64,000 bases of DNA from Lanius collurio (Eukaryota > Chordata > Aves > Passeriformes > Laniidae). The stretch spans positions 5,062,504 to 5,126,503 of the forward strand of contig JACBWW010000017.1 in NCBI GenBank assembly GCA_020086605.1. Reading direction: 5' to 3'. Positions 50,589-61,850 of this stretch are shown here, in pieces (the first letter of the stretch is position 1; every line of letters starts with the position of its first letter). Made by a program: the position numbers and the translations under genes. Below the pieces are notes generated by a model, which did no database searches, was not told the origin of the DNA, and saw only the letters and a list, made by a program, of their open reading frames with translations.

Positions 50589-50720
50589 TCTGGTGGCTCA
50601 TCCCTGGGATGTGATGGGAGCCTCCAAGGCTGCCTGAGGGACTGTCCCTCCAGGAGAGGCCGGGTCTGGGTCTGAGTGTTCTGTAGCCACCCCTCATCTA
50701 CCACCTCTCTGTGTATGAGG
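50589..50720 (+). mobile_element. Retroviral leader remnant after the LTR
   Basis: Starts with the primer-binding-site-like block at 50591 and then purine-rich leader-like sequence. No gag frame is visible, so only the 5' edge of the provirus seems to be left. Confidence 0.35.
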
Positions 50721-53700
50721 CACAAATGTGCAGGTTGGGTTTTCTCCTGTATTTTTTGAAGGCATCAGTGTTGGGGATGAGATTTAGTGTGGGAGTTTGT
50801 ATTTCCCCATCAACAGAGTGGGCAGGGTCTTGCCTGGTTGTGGGGCTGTCAAAAGTTAACCTGGATTCAGAGACTGGGCTGGAAGAATACATGAGTGGTG
50901 TGGAAAGCACAGTGCTAAACACCACCTCAGGCTGAGGCAGTGCTCCAGTGTCACTTGTAGTCCCCAAAATGTCCTGGAATGGGAGCAAGGTGCAAGGCTT
51001 CAGGAATCTGGCTGTACAATGTGGGCTGCTCAATACTGTGTTTTGTATTTGAGGCTCTCAGAAGGCCTGGAATGGTTTTGATACCTTAAAAAGACATGAG
51101 ATTTTCTTTTAATGGGTAACACCAGTTACAAGTAACTCCTGTGGGCTGATTCTTTCATGTGACCAGCAGCATGCTGTCCCAGCAGCAAAGGGATTTTATT
51201 CTATTTTGTTTATGTGTGACTGAAATCATTGCTCAGCCGTGTGGTCTATTCTAGAATGGAGGGACCTGCAGGACTGTCCTAACATTTTCCTTAGGAAGTC
51301 ATGCAGACTGCGTAAGGGTCTCCCCACAGGAATCATGGGCTTGTGAACAAGACATTGAACTAGAATTTCAGGATTCCAGGTTCCTCCACGTGCATAAATC
51401 AGTCAGGCTTGCCTACTGATAAACTCAGAGTAACCTTGCTTTATGGCAGTCTTGAGCTCAGTGTTTGAAACTTGGCTTATATCTGTGCTAACAGTGATGA
51501 AATCTCCTGCCCGTGATGGCCAAACATGAAGAAGTTAACAGGAAAGGTTTTACAGATCAGGTGCCCTTGCGAAGTGAGGCTTTCTAGTATTTGAAGTTTT
51601 TTTCTCATTTTCCTGTTTCATTTTCACTACAGCTGCTTTAGGAAAAAAAACCTGTCATTTTCTCATTAGACAATTATGTGTGTGTAATATTCCAGTCTCT
51701 TGAAATGTTAGTATAGCAACTTTTCTCGTAACTAAAACTACTCCACTAACAAATGGAAACTTACTGAAAATGTTCTTTCATAATATCCTTGGAAATTAAA
51801 TTGAAAAATTCTCCAAAGGCAAAATGCCTTTTTAAATTAGTTCCAGACAATACAAAGCACAGTAGTATGCTAGAGAAGGTTGAGGAAAGGACAAAGTGTT
51901 TTTATGAAAGAGTTTACAAAGAAGTTAGTTACTTAGTCCATGCATAAACCTGCAGTGACTTTAAACCCAGGTTTTCAAGGTCCATGTTTAATTAAGATAA
52001 CTAATTCAATCAAAGAACAATGAAATATTTGAAGTATTTCCTTCCAGGTAATTTGTTTCATGTGGACTAATTGTTACCTAGTACTTTTTACCTGTTATAC
52101 CTATTAGGTATAGCTATGCTTTATCTTTTTTATTTTCTTCCTAATCATTCTTTAAATACTGAACTACTGTGAAGGAAAAAAACCCCAGTTACTATGATGT
52201 CCTATGCCTACCCATTATGAAATGGGGAGACATTTCCTATTTCAAATTTTTGTGAAGCCTACATTTGAAAAAGAGACCTCTCTGAGCACTTGCATCCAGA
52301 AGTGGGTGATGCATAGCTCCTGTTTGTGTCATTGAAAAGCCCCTGCAAGAGAGGGTCTCCTCCCTCTAAAGATCTTGCAGAAGGGGAGACCTCATGATTT
52401 CTCTAATGAAACACTACAGATAGATGGGAACCAACAATATATTATGATAAATGTATGTATCAGAAAGAAATTATATTTACTAAGTCTCTTTACAACAATA
52501 GAAATGAGCAGAGGTTTTATTGATTTTAAAAAATACATCAGAAATTATCTTGAATATCTTGAAAGTGAATGATGAAACAATATGTTAAAAATTATAAAGA
52601 TATTAAAGATTATCTAGTCAGAATCTTCTGTGGCTAATAAAAGTNTTAATAAATGAAAACAAATTCCCATTGTCATACATGCACAGCAATGTGTGATTTC
52701 TTTTTAATCAGTCAATCAATCTTTAGATTGAGTTACCTGGAACTCCAGAGCCCTGTAGACTTTCCCAGTACGCAGCAGGTGGCACTATTGGAGTGGCCTG
52801 GCTGTGTTTGCCTGAGTCTGAAACGTTAGAGGTCTCCATTTGGGCTGTAGGTTGCTGAGGAATATAAGCAGCCAAGCCATTTCCTAGCACTGGCACACGT
52901 ATCTCTGAACAGCACTATAGGTCCTGAGAATTTATTGCCCTGATTAGGTTTGTGTCAAAACTTGTTCTTTTTTAATTGAACAAACTCCTGATCAAAACAT
53001 CATCTGAATGGTTTTCAGATTATCCACTGAAGTCTGAAGTGCCCTATTTCCCTTAAGTCTTTTCTTCCATCACAATGGAACCAATTCTTCATTTCCTTGA
53101 GGCAAAAAAAAAAAAAAAAAAAAAAAATTTGAGAACACTTCATAGTCCAAAAGCAGTGGCTTTTAGAACTTGAAGTAGATGTTTACTGCCCTTGACCTTG
53201 GTTGCAAAATCTCATTTAAAAAGAAGCAACTAATTTTATCTCATACTAATTAATTTGCATGTAGTAAATTAGTTTTTTTATTAAAAATTGTTTGGAGGAC
53301 CTTTTAGGAATAATTGTTGATTTAAAGATAATTAAAAATGCTCATAATGGTTAACTGACTGAATGCACTTCCTGTAACACTGGGTTTTACAGCACACCTG
53401 AGACCAGAGGTATATTATTCATGATGTTCGTGTGCTGAATTATAGACATGTTCAGCACTGTTCATGGAGGTTAAAAAGACAGAATACAAGTGTCTGTAGA
53501 TTTTAACTGGCACTGAGAAGGAAAATGAAAGTTACTGGGATAATCCCCTTTCTCTACCTTTTTGTAGTGCTTTTTAAATTTTAAGTACCAACTTGGAGTG
53601 TAAGAAAATGACTATTTTATTGTTAGAAAATGTACTAACACAAAGAGAGAAACAAGGTGGCTGCTATTATTTGGGTTCTAGACAGTAATAGTGGAATCAA

Positions 53701-54260
53701 TAGTAATTGTTTACTTTTTAGTGAGATTTTTGATAAGAGCATGAACATTTCTATTGTTTGAAAGCACAACCTTAAAGCATGCCCCGGTTACCTGGTGTTG
53801 TGAATAGAGCACAGGACTTTCTGATGGTGCAAGATTATTCTTGGTGCTCACTGCATGTCCTTGTTAATGGGGTGAAGGATCCTATGATGGAAGTTTTCAA
53901 GATGATCTCGAGATGTTTCCTCTGACCTGATCTTTCATGTACTTTCAGACCTAAAGGGTTCAAGTATGTCAAAGGGAGGGACCAGCTGTCCTTCAGGTCA
54001 CTCTGAAGGTTTGGTGAGCTTGGGTTGTATGTAGTCCGTCTTCATATTTCCTTGATAAGGATTCTAATTATCCCCTTTATTCCTTGTGTCTTTATGTAAC
54101 TATAATTAGGTGCTGTGTGTAGGTAGGCATATACCAAGTATCTCTGGTCCTGCACTCTTTCTGGGTGTCTCTAAAAGCTTAAATCAAGAACACCAAGTTA
54201 GCACTGGGGTTTCATACCAACTATCTTGTGCTTTACATGCTTTTGCCAAGAAAGATGCAA
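50721..54260. other. Intergenic, no gene supported
   Basis: AT-rich DNA with the 24-base A run and an ambiguous base (N) at 52645. No exons are recognised. Confidence 0.6.
53104..53127. repeat. Poly-A run of 24
   Basis: Mononucleotide run in intergenic DNA. No retrocopied gene is recognised upstream. Confidence 0.95.
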
Positions 54261-54426
54261 GGTTGGTTTGCATCTGACCCAGCTTACTATGTTTAATGTT
54301 TCTGAGGCTAATTAAAGAGGCACAAGATTTCTTATTGGGAAAAGAATAATTGTGTCAACAGGTTTAACAATTCTCATTACTAACATGGGCTGCTGTGGTT
54401 CATGTTCATAACTTAAGTCTCTATGT
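54261..54426 (+). repeat. Direct repeat module, copy A
   Basis: Shares with copy B the block beginning GCATCTGACCCAGCTTACTA and ending ...CATGGGCTGCTGTGGTT and CTCTATGT. About six substitutions over the first 130 aligned bases, plus a 15-base segment missing from copy B. Confidence 0.85.
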
Positions 54427-54480
54427 TGGACCAGCTGATCCTTGATGTCTCTTTCAACCTGGTATCCTGTGATTCTATGA
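54427..54480 (+). mobile_element. CR1 LINE 3' end, very short
   Basis: Only the terminal 50 bases: GACCAGCTGATCCTTGATG, TTTCAACCTGGTATCCTGTG, ATTCTATG. It directly follows copy A of the duplicated module. Confidence 0.6.
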
Positions 54481-54698
54481 TTTAGTACTCATATATCTGG
54501 CTTTGCAGGTGTTGGGAGCTTGGTGCTATCCAGTTTCCCTTGCAGAACCTCATTTTTTGCTTTTTTTTTAATTTTTGAGGATGGTAAATGTGGTCAGACA
54601 GAAGTTACTGGATTCCTGTAGGTCAAATTCAGTTGTGCTTCTTGTGAGGAGTTAAATGCAGCAGATGTTCTGTATGTGTTTTCTTGCCTGACATAAGC

Positions 54699-55399
54699 TA
54701 AAGTTGTTAACTCTCGGGGGGTTCTCCCGGCCTGTGCTGGTTGGGGTCTGAGGCTCAGACCCAAGAAGCCGTAGCAGACCCGGAGAGGTGATCCCGTGAG
54801 AAACCCTCTGCAGAGGTGATCCCGTGAGGAACCCTCTGCAGAGGTGATCCCGTCAGGAACCGTCTCCCAGGGGGTCGTGGCTTCTCTCAGCCCTCGGCCA
54901 GGGGTGCCTGCAGAGGTGCCTGGCTCAGCAGCCATCAGCTCTCAGGGATTCAGCAGTGATTTCAGTTCTGCTCTGCAAGGCAAACCCCCCTGGCCAGGCC
55001 CGGACAGAGAGAGGAGAGGTCCTTCTGGTGGTGCCGCAGAAGTCGCTTTGTTCTTCCATCTCCCGCCAAGGGGTGACCAGAGACGGATCCTCCCCGACTC
55101 GGGGCAGAGGGGTCTCTTTTATGGGGTACAGAGGTGGGTGTGAGAGGGTGAGAAACCAATGGGTACTAGGGTATTTTACATACAGTTTCCTACAGGATCA
55201 TGGGTCTGTCTTTTCTCGCGGTAACCTAAAAGGCTCGTTGTTTCCCCAAGAGGGGCCTGGAGGGAGATTGTGCTACCTTCTTATCTCCAGGTCTTCCTGC
55301 CAGGGCAGGGGCCCATCAGACCCCACATCTGGAGATGTTGCAGTTCCCTTTATCTAAACAAGGGCTTCCTGCCAGGACAGGGGCTTGTCAGACCCTACA
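54699..55399. mobile_element. 701-bp GC-rich insertion, probable solo LTR, with exact 6-bp target duplication
   Basis: Flanked by ATAAGC at 54693-54698 and again at 55400-55405. A sharp GC rise sets it apart from AT-rich neighbours. It ends in CA, and a 6-bp duplication fits class II (ERVK-like) retroviruses, but the first bases are not a clean TG, and no gene is inside. Confidence 0.55.
54784..54866. repeat. 28-bp tandem repeat, about 3 copies
   Basis: AGAGGTGATCCCGTGAG starts at 54784, 54812 and 54840, exactly 28 apart, with a few substitutions. It lies inside the 701-bp insertion. Confidence 0.9.
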
Positions 55400-55405
55400 A
55401 TAAGC

Positions 55406-57037
55406 AGCATTTAAAAACCTCTGTTCTTCTGTCTTGACTTGCTGAGGATAAAATAATATTCCTTTGGAGTGTTAGTTGCTACAAAAAGTAAATGAAAATG
55501 CTGAAATTTGCTTTGTTGGAAGGATGCTCCCTCTGTTGGTTGTCTCATTGATAGGACTGGAATCTCTCCTGTGCAAACCATCAGCCTCCAAAACTGAGGG
55601 TCAGGGCTTGTTCATTTTACAGCTCTGCTGTCCTTGCCCACCAAGACTTCTGAAATTCCCTTTGTGCAGAGGCAAGTCTAAGAAGAAACTGAACGTATTT
55701 ACTGGTTAGAGGTTTTAAACAAATGAACTTTTGACATCTTCCCTCACTGTTTCCCTGGCCTCCTTCTATTCTATACCAACTATTTCCCTGGGTGTTTCCT
55801 GTCCATGGAGTTATGAAGGCTACAGTTCTAGGAGGTGACAACAGCCTCTGGTTATTTGTTCTCCCAATAGCCATAACAGACATAGAGGAATTCTGTGGGA
55901 ATTTCAAGCAGGGACTAAAACAAATTGTATGAGCTATATAACTTTTCTGCCTTGATTTTTCTACTTGAAAACTACGGGATTGTGATTCACTCTTGATTGC
56001 AAGAAGATTTTTGTTCCTTGCAAGATGGTGCTGAAAAGTGAAAGGTTTGTCCCTTATTAATTTCCAATTCAGACATTGTTTGAGTAGGAATGAGTTTATC
56101 TTTAATTGCTTTTAATCAATAAGATGTACTTATCTGTAAGTGGAGTTTGATAAGAATCAAGTACAGCATGAAAGAACTGGTTAATCTGTTGTTAATGAAA
56201 AGTTTTATCTGTATGACACCATCTTGCTTCTGAGATGTTTGCTTTTGAACATTAGAACACAAACCACTTTGGTATTCATCTTCAAGAAAATCTGCTGGGT
56301 GCATAAGTTAACTTTATTAAGCCTTGGAAATGGCTGTAGTTAGGATAGTCCTCCAAAGAGGATGTTTAAGTACTATTACCATTGTGAGAATGAACATGGT
56401 CTTGAAGTCTGTACAGAGGAGGAAAGTATCCTAAAAATAATTTGTTATTCAGAAGCATCCTTTACTTTGCTTCCATGCAGAAGTCTCATGAGGAATTTGT
56501 ACTGCACTTCATAATCACTGGTAGCCTAATTGAGTCAAGGAAATTACATCTGTAAAACTAGAGTATATAAAACCAGATACAATTCCACAGTGCCTGATTC
56601 AGTACCCATTGAAGTCAAAACATCTTCTGCTGAATTCAATAAAAGTGAAATTGGAGGATTTTACGTACGTGATTAGATAAAAGCTGCAAATTGACCAATA
56701 CTTATGAAACTGATGGTATAGTTGAGATTATGTAGTTGAGCCATCATTTAAATTCTTTTCTTGTATCCATTATTTGTGTGCTTGTGTGTGCTTTTATATG
56801 CAATCCTGCACCAATTCTTCATGAGTTCTCTATAAAGGGCCTTAACTGGTTAATGCAGTACCACACCTGGCATCTTGAATATGCATATGTCAAAAAATTA
56901 AATCAGCCAGTAGGTTTGTGTAATAATTACTATGCTTAAATAATCTACATTTTCAGTCTCTGTGTAACAACTGTGCTTTGGGCTTCCTCTTGTGGAACTC
57001 ATTCACAGGGATTTTGCTGGATCTTTGTATGTGCCTT
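55406..57037. other. Intergenic, nothing recognised
   Basis: AT-rich; only short random open frames. Confidence 0.6.
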
Positions 57038-57265
57038 CATAGAATCACAGAGTGGGTCAGGTTGGAAGGGATCACAGTGGATCATCTGGTCCAACATCCC
57101 TGCTCAAGGGTTGTCCTAGGGCACGTTGCACAGAATTGTGTGCAGATGGTTCTGGAATGTTTCCAGTGAAGGAGACTCCACAACTTCTCTGGGCAGCCTG
57201 TTCCAGTGTGATAATCACTGCACAGTAAAGGAGTTCCTCATATTCAGGTGTTCCCAGTACAGCCA
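57038..57265 (-). mobile_element. CR1 LINE 3' fragment
   Basis: Starts ATAGAATCACAGAGTGGGTC, GGTTGGAAGGGATCACAGTG, later ACTTCTCTGGGCAGCCTGTT. Typical 3' UTR in minus orientation; the right end fades into unique sequence. Confidence 0.85.
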
Positions 57266-57784
57266 GTAAAAAATCAGCCACCATTGCTTTTGAACATCAA
57301 GTTCATATTCTTACAGAGTGAATAATGAGACTTTCCACTGCATTTGGAGGTATGGACAAATATAATGTCTTTGACAAGATCATGTGCAAAAATAATTTAA
57401 ACAGATAAGCATGTATTTAGGGAAAGCAAAACACTTTTGGTGTTATAATGCCATCTCAATAAAAAGAACAGAAACTTCATCTTTTAATTTATGGTACTGT
57501 GGTATTTTATATTCTCAGTACTTGGTTAAACATTGCTGGAGATTTTGTGATAAGAGTATTTGCAATGCTAAGTAGAAAGCGAATGACCTTTAGAGCATTG
57601 CCATTGTTCAGATATTGTTCTAGCAGGTAGGTCTGAGGCTGAGATTTGTTGTTTTTTTATTTTTTTTTTATTTTTTAAGCGTGTTGTGTTAATGTGTTAT
57701 TGTTGTGTTACTTGGAGCTTAACATTGTAAACATCTTCCACCTCATTAGCAGCAGTGCACGTGACTCAGGTCACTTGGCAGAAA

Positions 57785-57940
57785 GGTTGGCTTGCATCTG
57801 ACCCAGCTTACTATGTTTAATGTTTCTGAGGCTAATTAAAGAGCCACAAGATTTCTTATTGTGTCAACAGGCTTAACAATGCTTGTTACTAACATGGGCT
57901 GCTGTGGTTTATGGCATGTTGGTAACTTCAGTCTCTATGT
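57785..57940 (+). repeat. Direct repeat module, copy B
   Basis: Same orientation as copy A, 3.5 kb to the right. It lacks 15 bases that in copy A are bounded by ATTG on both sides, which suits a deletion through microhomology. Flanks do not align convincingly. Confidence 0.85.
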
Positions 57941-59872
57941 GCAGTGACTCTTACCTGTCCCATTGCTTCTACTGTGCCTACCTATGCTGATGTACCAATG
58001 CAATACCTGCTTGGGGCTTAGAAACACTTGTCTGCCCTGCTACTTAAAATAACTGGTTAGGTGCCCAAAATCTACTGCTGAAAGCAGAAGGATTGTTAGC
58101 TTTGTAGTTGACCATGCACTTCCTGTGAAGGTGTGAATCCTTCCACATCCCATTAAATTATGTAGCCAGTATAAATCAGGTTAGCTGGACTGCTGTCAAT
58201 ACAGTCATCCTAATTTATATCAAAAATGTGGTCTATCTGCTCTCTAGCTTGGCATGTCTCAGATGATGTGAGGATAATGAAGCCTGGAATTTAGGCTATC
58301 ACTGTTTTCAAAGGAGTTCCCCTGTGCAAAGCTGAAGAGTGCAGTTAAATCTAAGTTCATATCAGGGTGCAGCTGAGATTGGAGGCAGGTTTTGATACTA
58401 AAAGTGAGACTAAAAAGTGAAAAATCTCAGTATGTAAGAATGTGGAATACAGTTAATTTATGTTTTGCAATGAATTGAAATAAATGTGCAGTTGGAGTTA
58501 ACTTGACAGTGGGGAAAGCAAAAATAGCTTTAATTGGCATCCCAGTTGTAACTTATCTAAACAGCCAAGGGCCTAAGAAAGCATGGAAGCATTGCTTCTC
58601 CATCAGGTCATAAACTAGTTAATAGGAAAAGGGGAATAAACTTGCTTTTCCCTTTACTCTGCTCCATGTGTCTTGAGTGATTAATCTGTACTTTGCCTCA
58701 AGCTGTTAATCTGCAGTGGTGACATTTCAATTATAAACGGCATTTTGTCCATCCCCTCTGGAAATAGTGGATTTTTCAGTGCTAAAACATCACTGCACAT
58801 GAATGCAACTTCACTGATAAATGCACAGCTAAACCTTCTTTGCTTTCAAGAAACATTTTTGGAGGCTATGGCAGTATCTGCAAGCATGAATTTGAGCCCA
58901 GAAAGAACAGCAACAATGCACATTTTCCATACACAAGCAATAAATGTAAGACAATGCTGCCTTGATGAAAAGATGGGCAACAGAGTGACTGGGTAAGGCA
59001 TTGATTCTCCAAACTTCCTTACTTTCTTTGGAGAAACATGAACAGTGAAAGTAGCAACAGTAACATTCTCACTTTGTCCTTCAGTGGATTTTCCTCCTGA
59101 TTTGTCTTGCCCCTTTGTTCTAACTTAAGGAGATTTGATAATACAAAAGTGGTTATCCCAGCCCTAGCTTTTCTGTGCTGTTTAAGTCAAACGATTTCTT
59201 GTTATTTGAGACTATTCTGACCTGGTTGCTGAAGAATACAACTGATTCTTATATCCTCACAAGATTGCTTTATTTATTTACAAACTCTTGTTGCCTTTCT
59301 ACTAGCCAAAACCTACTTTTAAAAAATAAAAATTCACTAATTTATCTTTTTATGAAGTCATTAATCATTCTTACATTTCTCTTCAGAACAGGCTTCAGTT
59401 TCGTTTTTTCAATTCTTTTGAAAATTGCAGCACTTCAAGCCTCAGCCTTTGAATCTGTTATTGTTTACAGGGACTATGCAGCCAGTGAAAGGGCCAACCA
59501 AGCCTCTCCTGTCTGGCTCACCAGTCACATTCTGCATTAATAAAACCCCAACCTCTATGTGTTATATGATCTTTTGTTTTCTGGTATAAATTACACAGAT
59601 GAAACAGTTCTTGGTAACATTTCAAAAACATTATTTCCTTCACAGCCTCTGGTTAAGTGAGACCTTTGTTCAGGACAGGTTCATCCAGCATGAGCTCTTC
59701 AGGGGCAGGGAAATTCCTCCACTACCTGGTGGCCATTGTTCTAAAGGTTGTTCTTTGCAATAATAAATAGAAATATTCGAAGTATAAACCTATGGGTGTT
59801 AGGGCTTTGAGAAATCACTGGATATATTTTAAATGCTTAGTGTCTGACAAAATTTCATAATATTTTATAATT
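57941..59872. other. Intergenic, nothing recognised
   Basis: AT-rich. The 121-codon frame at 59175-59540 is Leu/Ile/Phe-rich and matches no family I know. Confidence 0.55.
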
Positions 59873-60006
59873 AGAATCACAGAATGTTCTGAGTTGAAAG
59901 AGACCCACAGGGATCATCACGTCCAACTCTTAAGTGAATGGTCTATATGGGGAGCAAAGCCACAACCTTGCCATTAGCACCATGCTCTGACCAACTGAAC
60001 TATCTC
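59873..60006 (-). mobile_element. tRNA-Ile-derived SINE with CR1 tail (TguSINE1 type)
   Basis: Read on the minus strand it opens with a tRNA-like head holding an A box TAGTTCAGTTGG (60002-59991) and a degenerate B box. It then has AGTTGGACGTGATGATCC and a CR1-like end, ATTCTGTGATTCT. This arrangement matches the SINE family known from passerine genomes and is the main reason for suggesting a songbird. Confidence 0.8.
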
Positions 60007-60624
60007 AAATTAAGTGTTAGTACTGTAAAAACAGTTTAAATCCTGGGCATGCAAAACCTATTTGACTTCATTAAGGCTCTGCTGAGATTCTGCCTTGATT
60101 GCAGAATGGAAGCACATTTTAGATGAGTCTTCTTTTGATTAAGGAATACCACTTTGTTTGTCAGATGCTATGGCAGATAATGAAAAAACCTAAAATCTCC
60201 CCAACCCTCCCAAGTGAAAAAAGGCAAACTAGAAAATAATATTTCAGCCAAAGTAACAATACTGTTTTTTTTAATGGAATACTGTGTAAGTGTGTCTGTG
60301 CTGATTAGAGTGCGATACCACAACACGGCTGTGGGATATTAATCCCAGTAATGGGATATTAAAATTTAATTAATTCCCTGGGACCGTGGTTTGAAGTTGC
60401 TTGTTTTGATTTGATTCTGGTTCCTGGGTGGTTCCTTCACAGCACCTCTGGTGTTCTCTCACTGGTCTGGGTGCTGCTACTGGGGATCCCGTGTATGGGT
60501 GCTGGTTATTGGCACTCAGCCCTGAGCACAGGCATGCTGTGACCCACCATCACATTACCCCACCATCTCATCATCCTGATACTGACCCCCTCAAGATTTG
60601 AACAAGGCTTTGTGTTAAACTTTG

Positions 60625-60628
<4 letters not shown>

Positions 60629-60668
<40 letters not shown>
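60629..60668. repeat. Poly-T run of 40
   Basis: Forty uninterrupted T bases between TTGCAGG and AGTTGC. Could be the tail of a minus-strand retrocopy or a simple expansion; no element is recognised to its right. Confidence 0.95.
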
Positions 60669-60670
<2 letters not shown>

Positions 60671-60739
60671 TTGCTAATCAGTAGATGTAGCTGTTATGAT
60701 TAAGCAACTGCATTGTGAATTCTGTATGCTTGGCTAATC

Positions 60740-61160
60740 TGTTGTTTTAAGGAAAAGGGAAGAGAGTCCCAAATGAAAGGGCTGTCTGGACAAGGGCCAC
60801 CAACAGTGAATTCAGCAGAACCGAGCGGTAACTGGGGGAAAGGTGATTGTGGCAGTGGGTGATCGTGACCACTGACCTGCAGACCACCTACTGAAAACGG
60901 ACCCCGGACTCAAATGCGGGGAAAAGTCATGTAATTTGTAACCAATGAAAGCAGACGCCTCTGTTTGTTAAAATGTATAAAGAATGTAAAGTTTCTAAGT
61001 CCTGTGCTCCAGCCTTTTGTGGGTTATCACCCAGCGCCCTACCGTGCGCAAACTGGAAAGAAGAACAGCATCACCTCGCCCCGGTGTGCGAACTGGGGCT
61101 GCGCACCGGGGAACGGGCCTGCGTTCGGGACAATCCCACGGCAGCATCACGTAACCAAGG
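60740..61160 (+). mobile_element. LTR-like segment upstream of XYLB
   Basis: Contains CATGTAATTTGTAACCAATG and then TTTGTTAAAATGTATAAAGA at about 60963-60982, a core shared with the LTR at 49975-50588 (GTTTGCTAAAATGTATAAAT). The U5-like end becomes CpG-rich and runs into the XYLB island. The ends are uncertain. Confidence 0.5.
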
Positions 61161-61850
61161 CCTCAATCCACCATCGCTTCACGCCCCGAACCCTTCTCGG
61201 CCCCTCTGTGCGAGGGATGGAGCGCTCGTCCCGCTGCCTGCTCCCTGAGTACTCATTAACCGCGGTGCTGCCGCTCCGCAGGGCCGGGCCGGCGGCTCCT
61301 GCCCGGGGAGGCCGGGCCAGCAGAGCCGCCCCCTTCCCGGTCCGTGCCCCGGCTCCCGGGCGAGGGCCGTGCCATGGCCGCTCCCTGCTACCTGGGCTGG
61401 GATTTCAGCACGCAGCAGGTACCGCGCCTCCCCCGCCCCTCCTCTCCCCCGTCCCGGCCGGGCGGCGGGGCCGGGGGCTGCCCTGGCTGCTCCGGGCCCT
61501 GCCCGCTGCGGGGCTGCGCCGCCCGGGACGGCTCCGAACGCAGGCCCGGGGCCCGGGGGGCGCGGGGGCTGCCCCGGCGGGATGCGGGAGATGCGCTCGG
61601 GGCGGGGGATGCGCTCGGCGCTGCTCCGCCGCCACCGCGGCCGCCGTGCAAGGTCGGGGCCAGGCCTTCCTCCTCTCCGCCGCTTCCGTCCCCTCCCTGC
61701 GCCTTCCGTGCCCGCTCTCCTCCTCCCCGCGGCGGGTTCGCCGTGCGGGGCTCCTCGCGGTCCCCGGGGCTGCAGGGAGCGGGGCGGTGCTCGCTGCCCG
61801 CGGCTCGCACCCGCCGCAGCCTGACACGGGTGGTGCTAAATTATTCACAG
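61060..61850 (+). promoter_or_regulatory. XYLB: XYLB CpG island promoter
   Basis: Dense CpG and GC from about 61060, through exon 1, into intron 1. The left part overlaps an LTR-like segment. Overlapping long open frames on both strands are composition artefacts. Confidence 0.65.
61374..61418 (+). CDS. XYLB: XYLB coding exon 1 (45 nt)
   Basis: Fifteen codons inside a CpG island, phase 0 end. The ATG context GTGCCATGG is a good Kozak match. Confidence 0.88.

Noticed and set aside
59175..59540. 121-codon hydrophobic frame in the NUB1-XYLB interval
   Set aside because: AT-rich composition gives Leu/Phe/Ile runs; no splice sites, homology or conservation evidence.
61388..61848. Minus-strand frames over the XYLB island
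   Set aside because: Composition artefacts, antisense to a supported exon.
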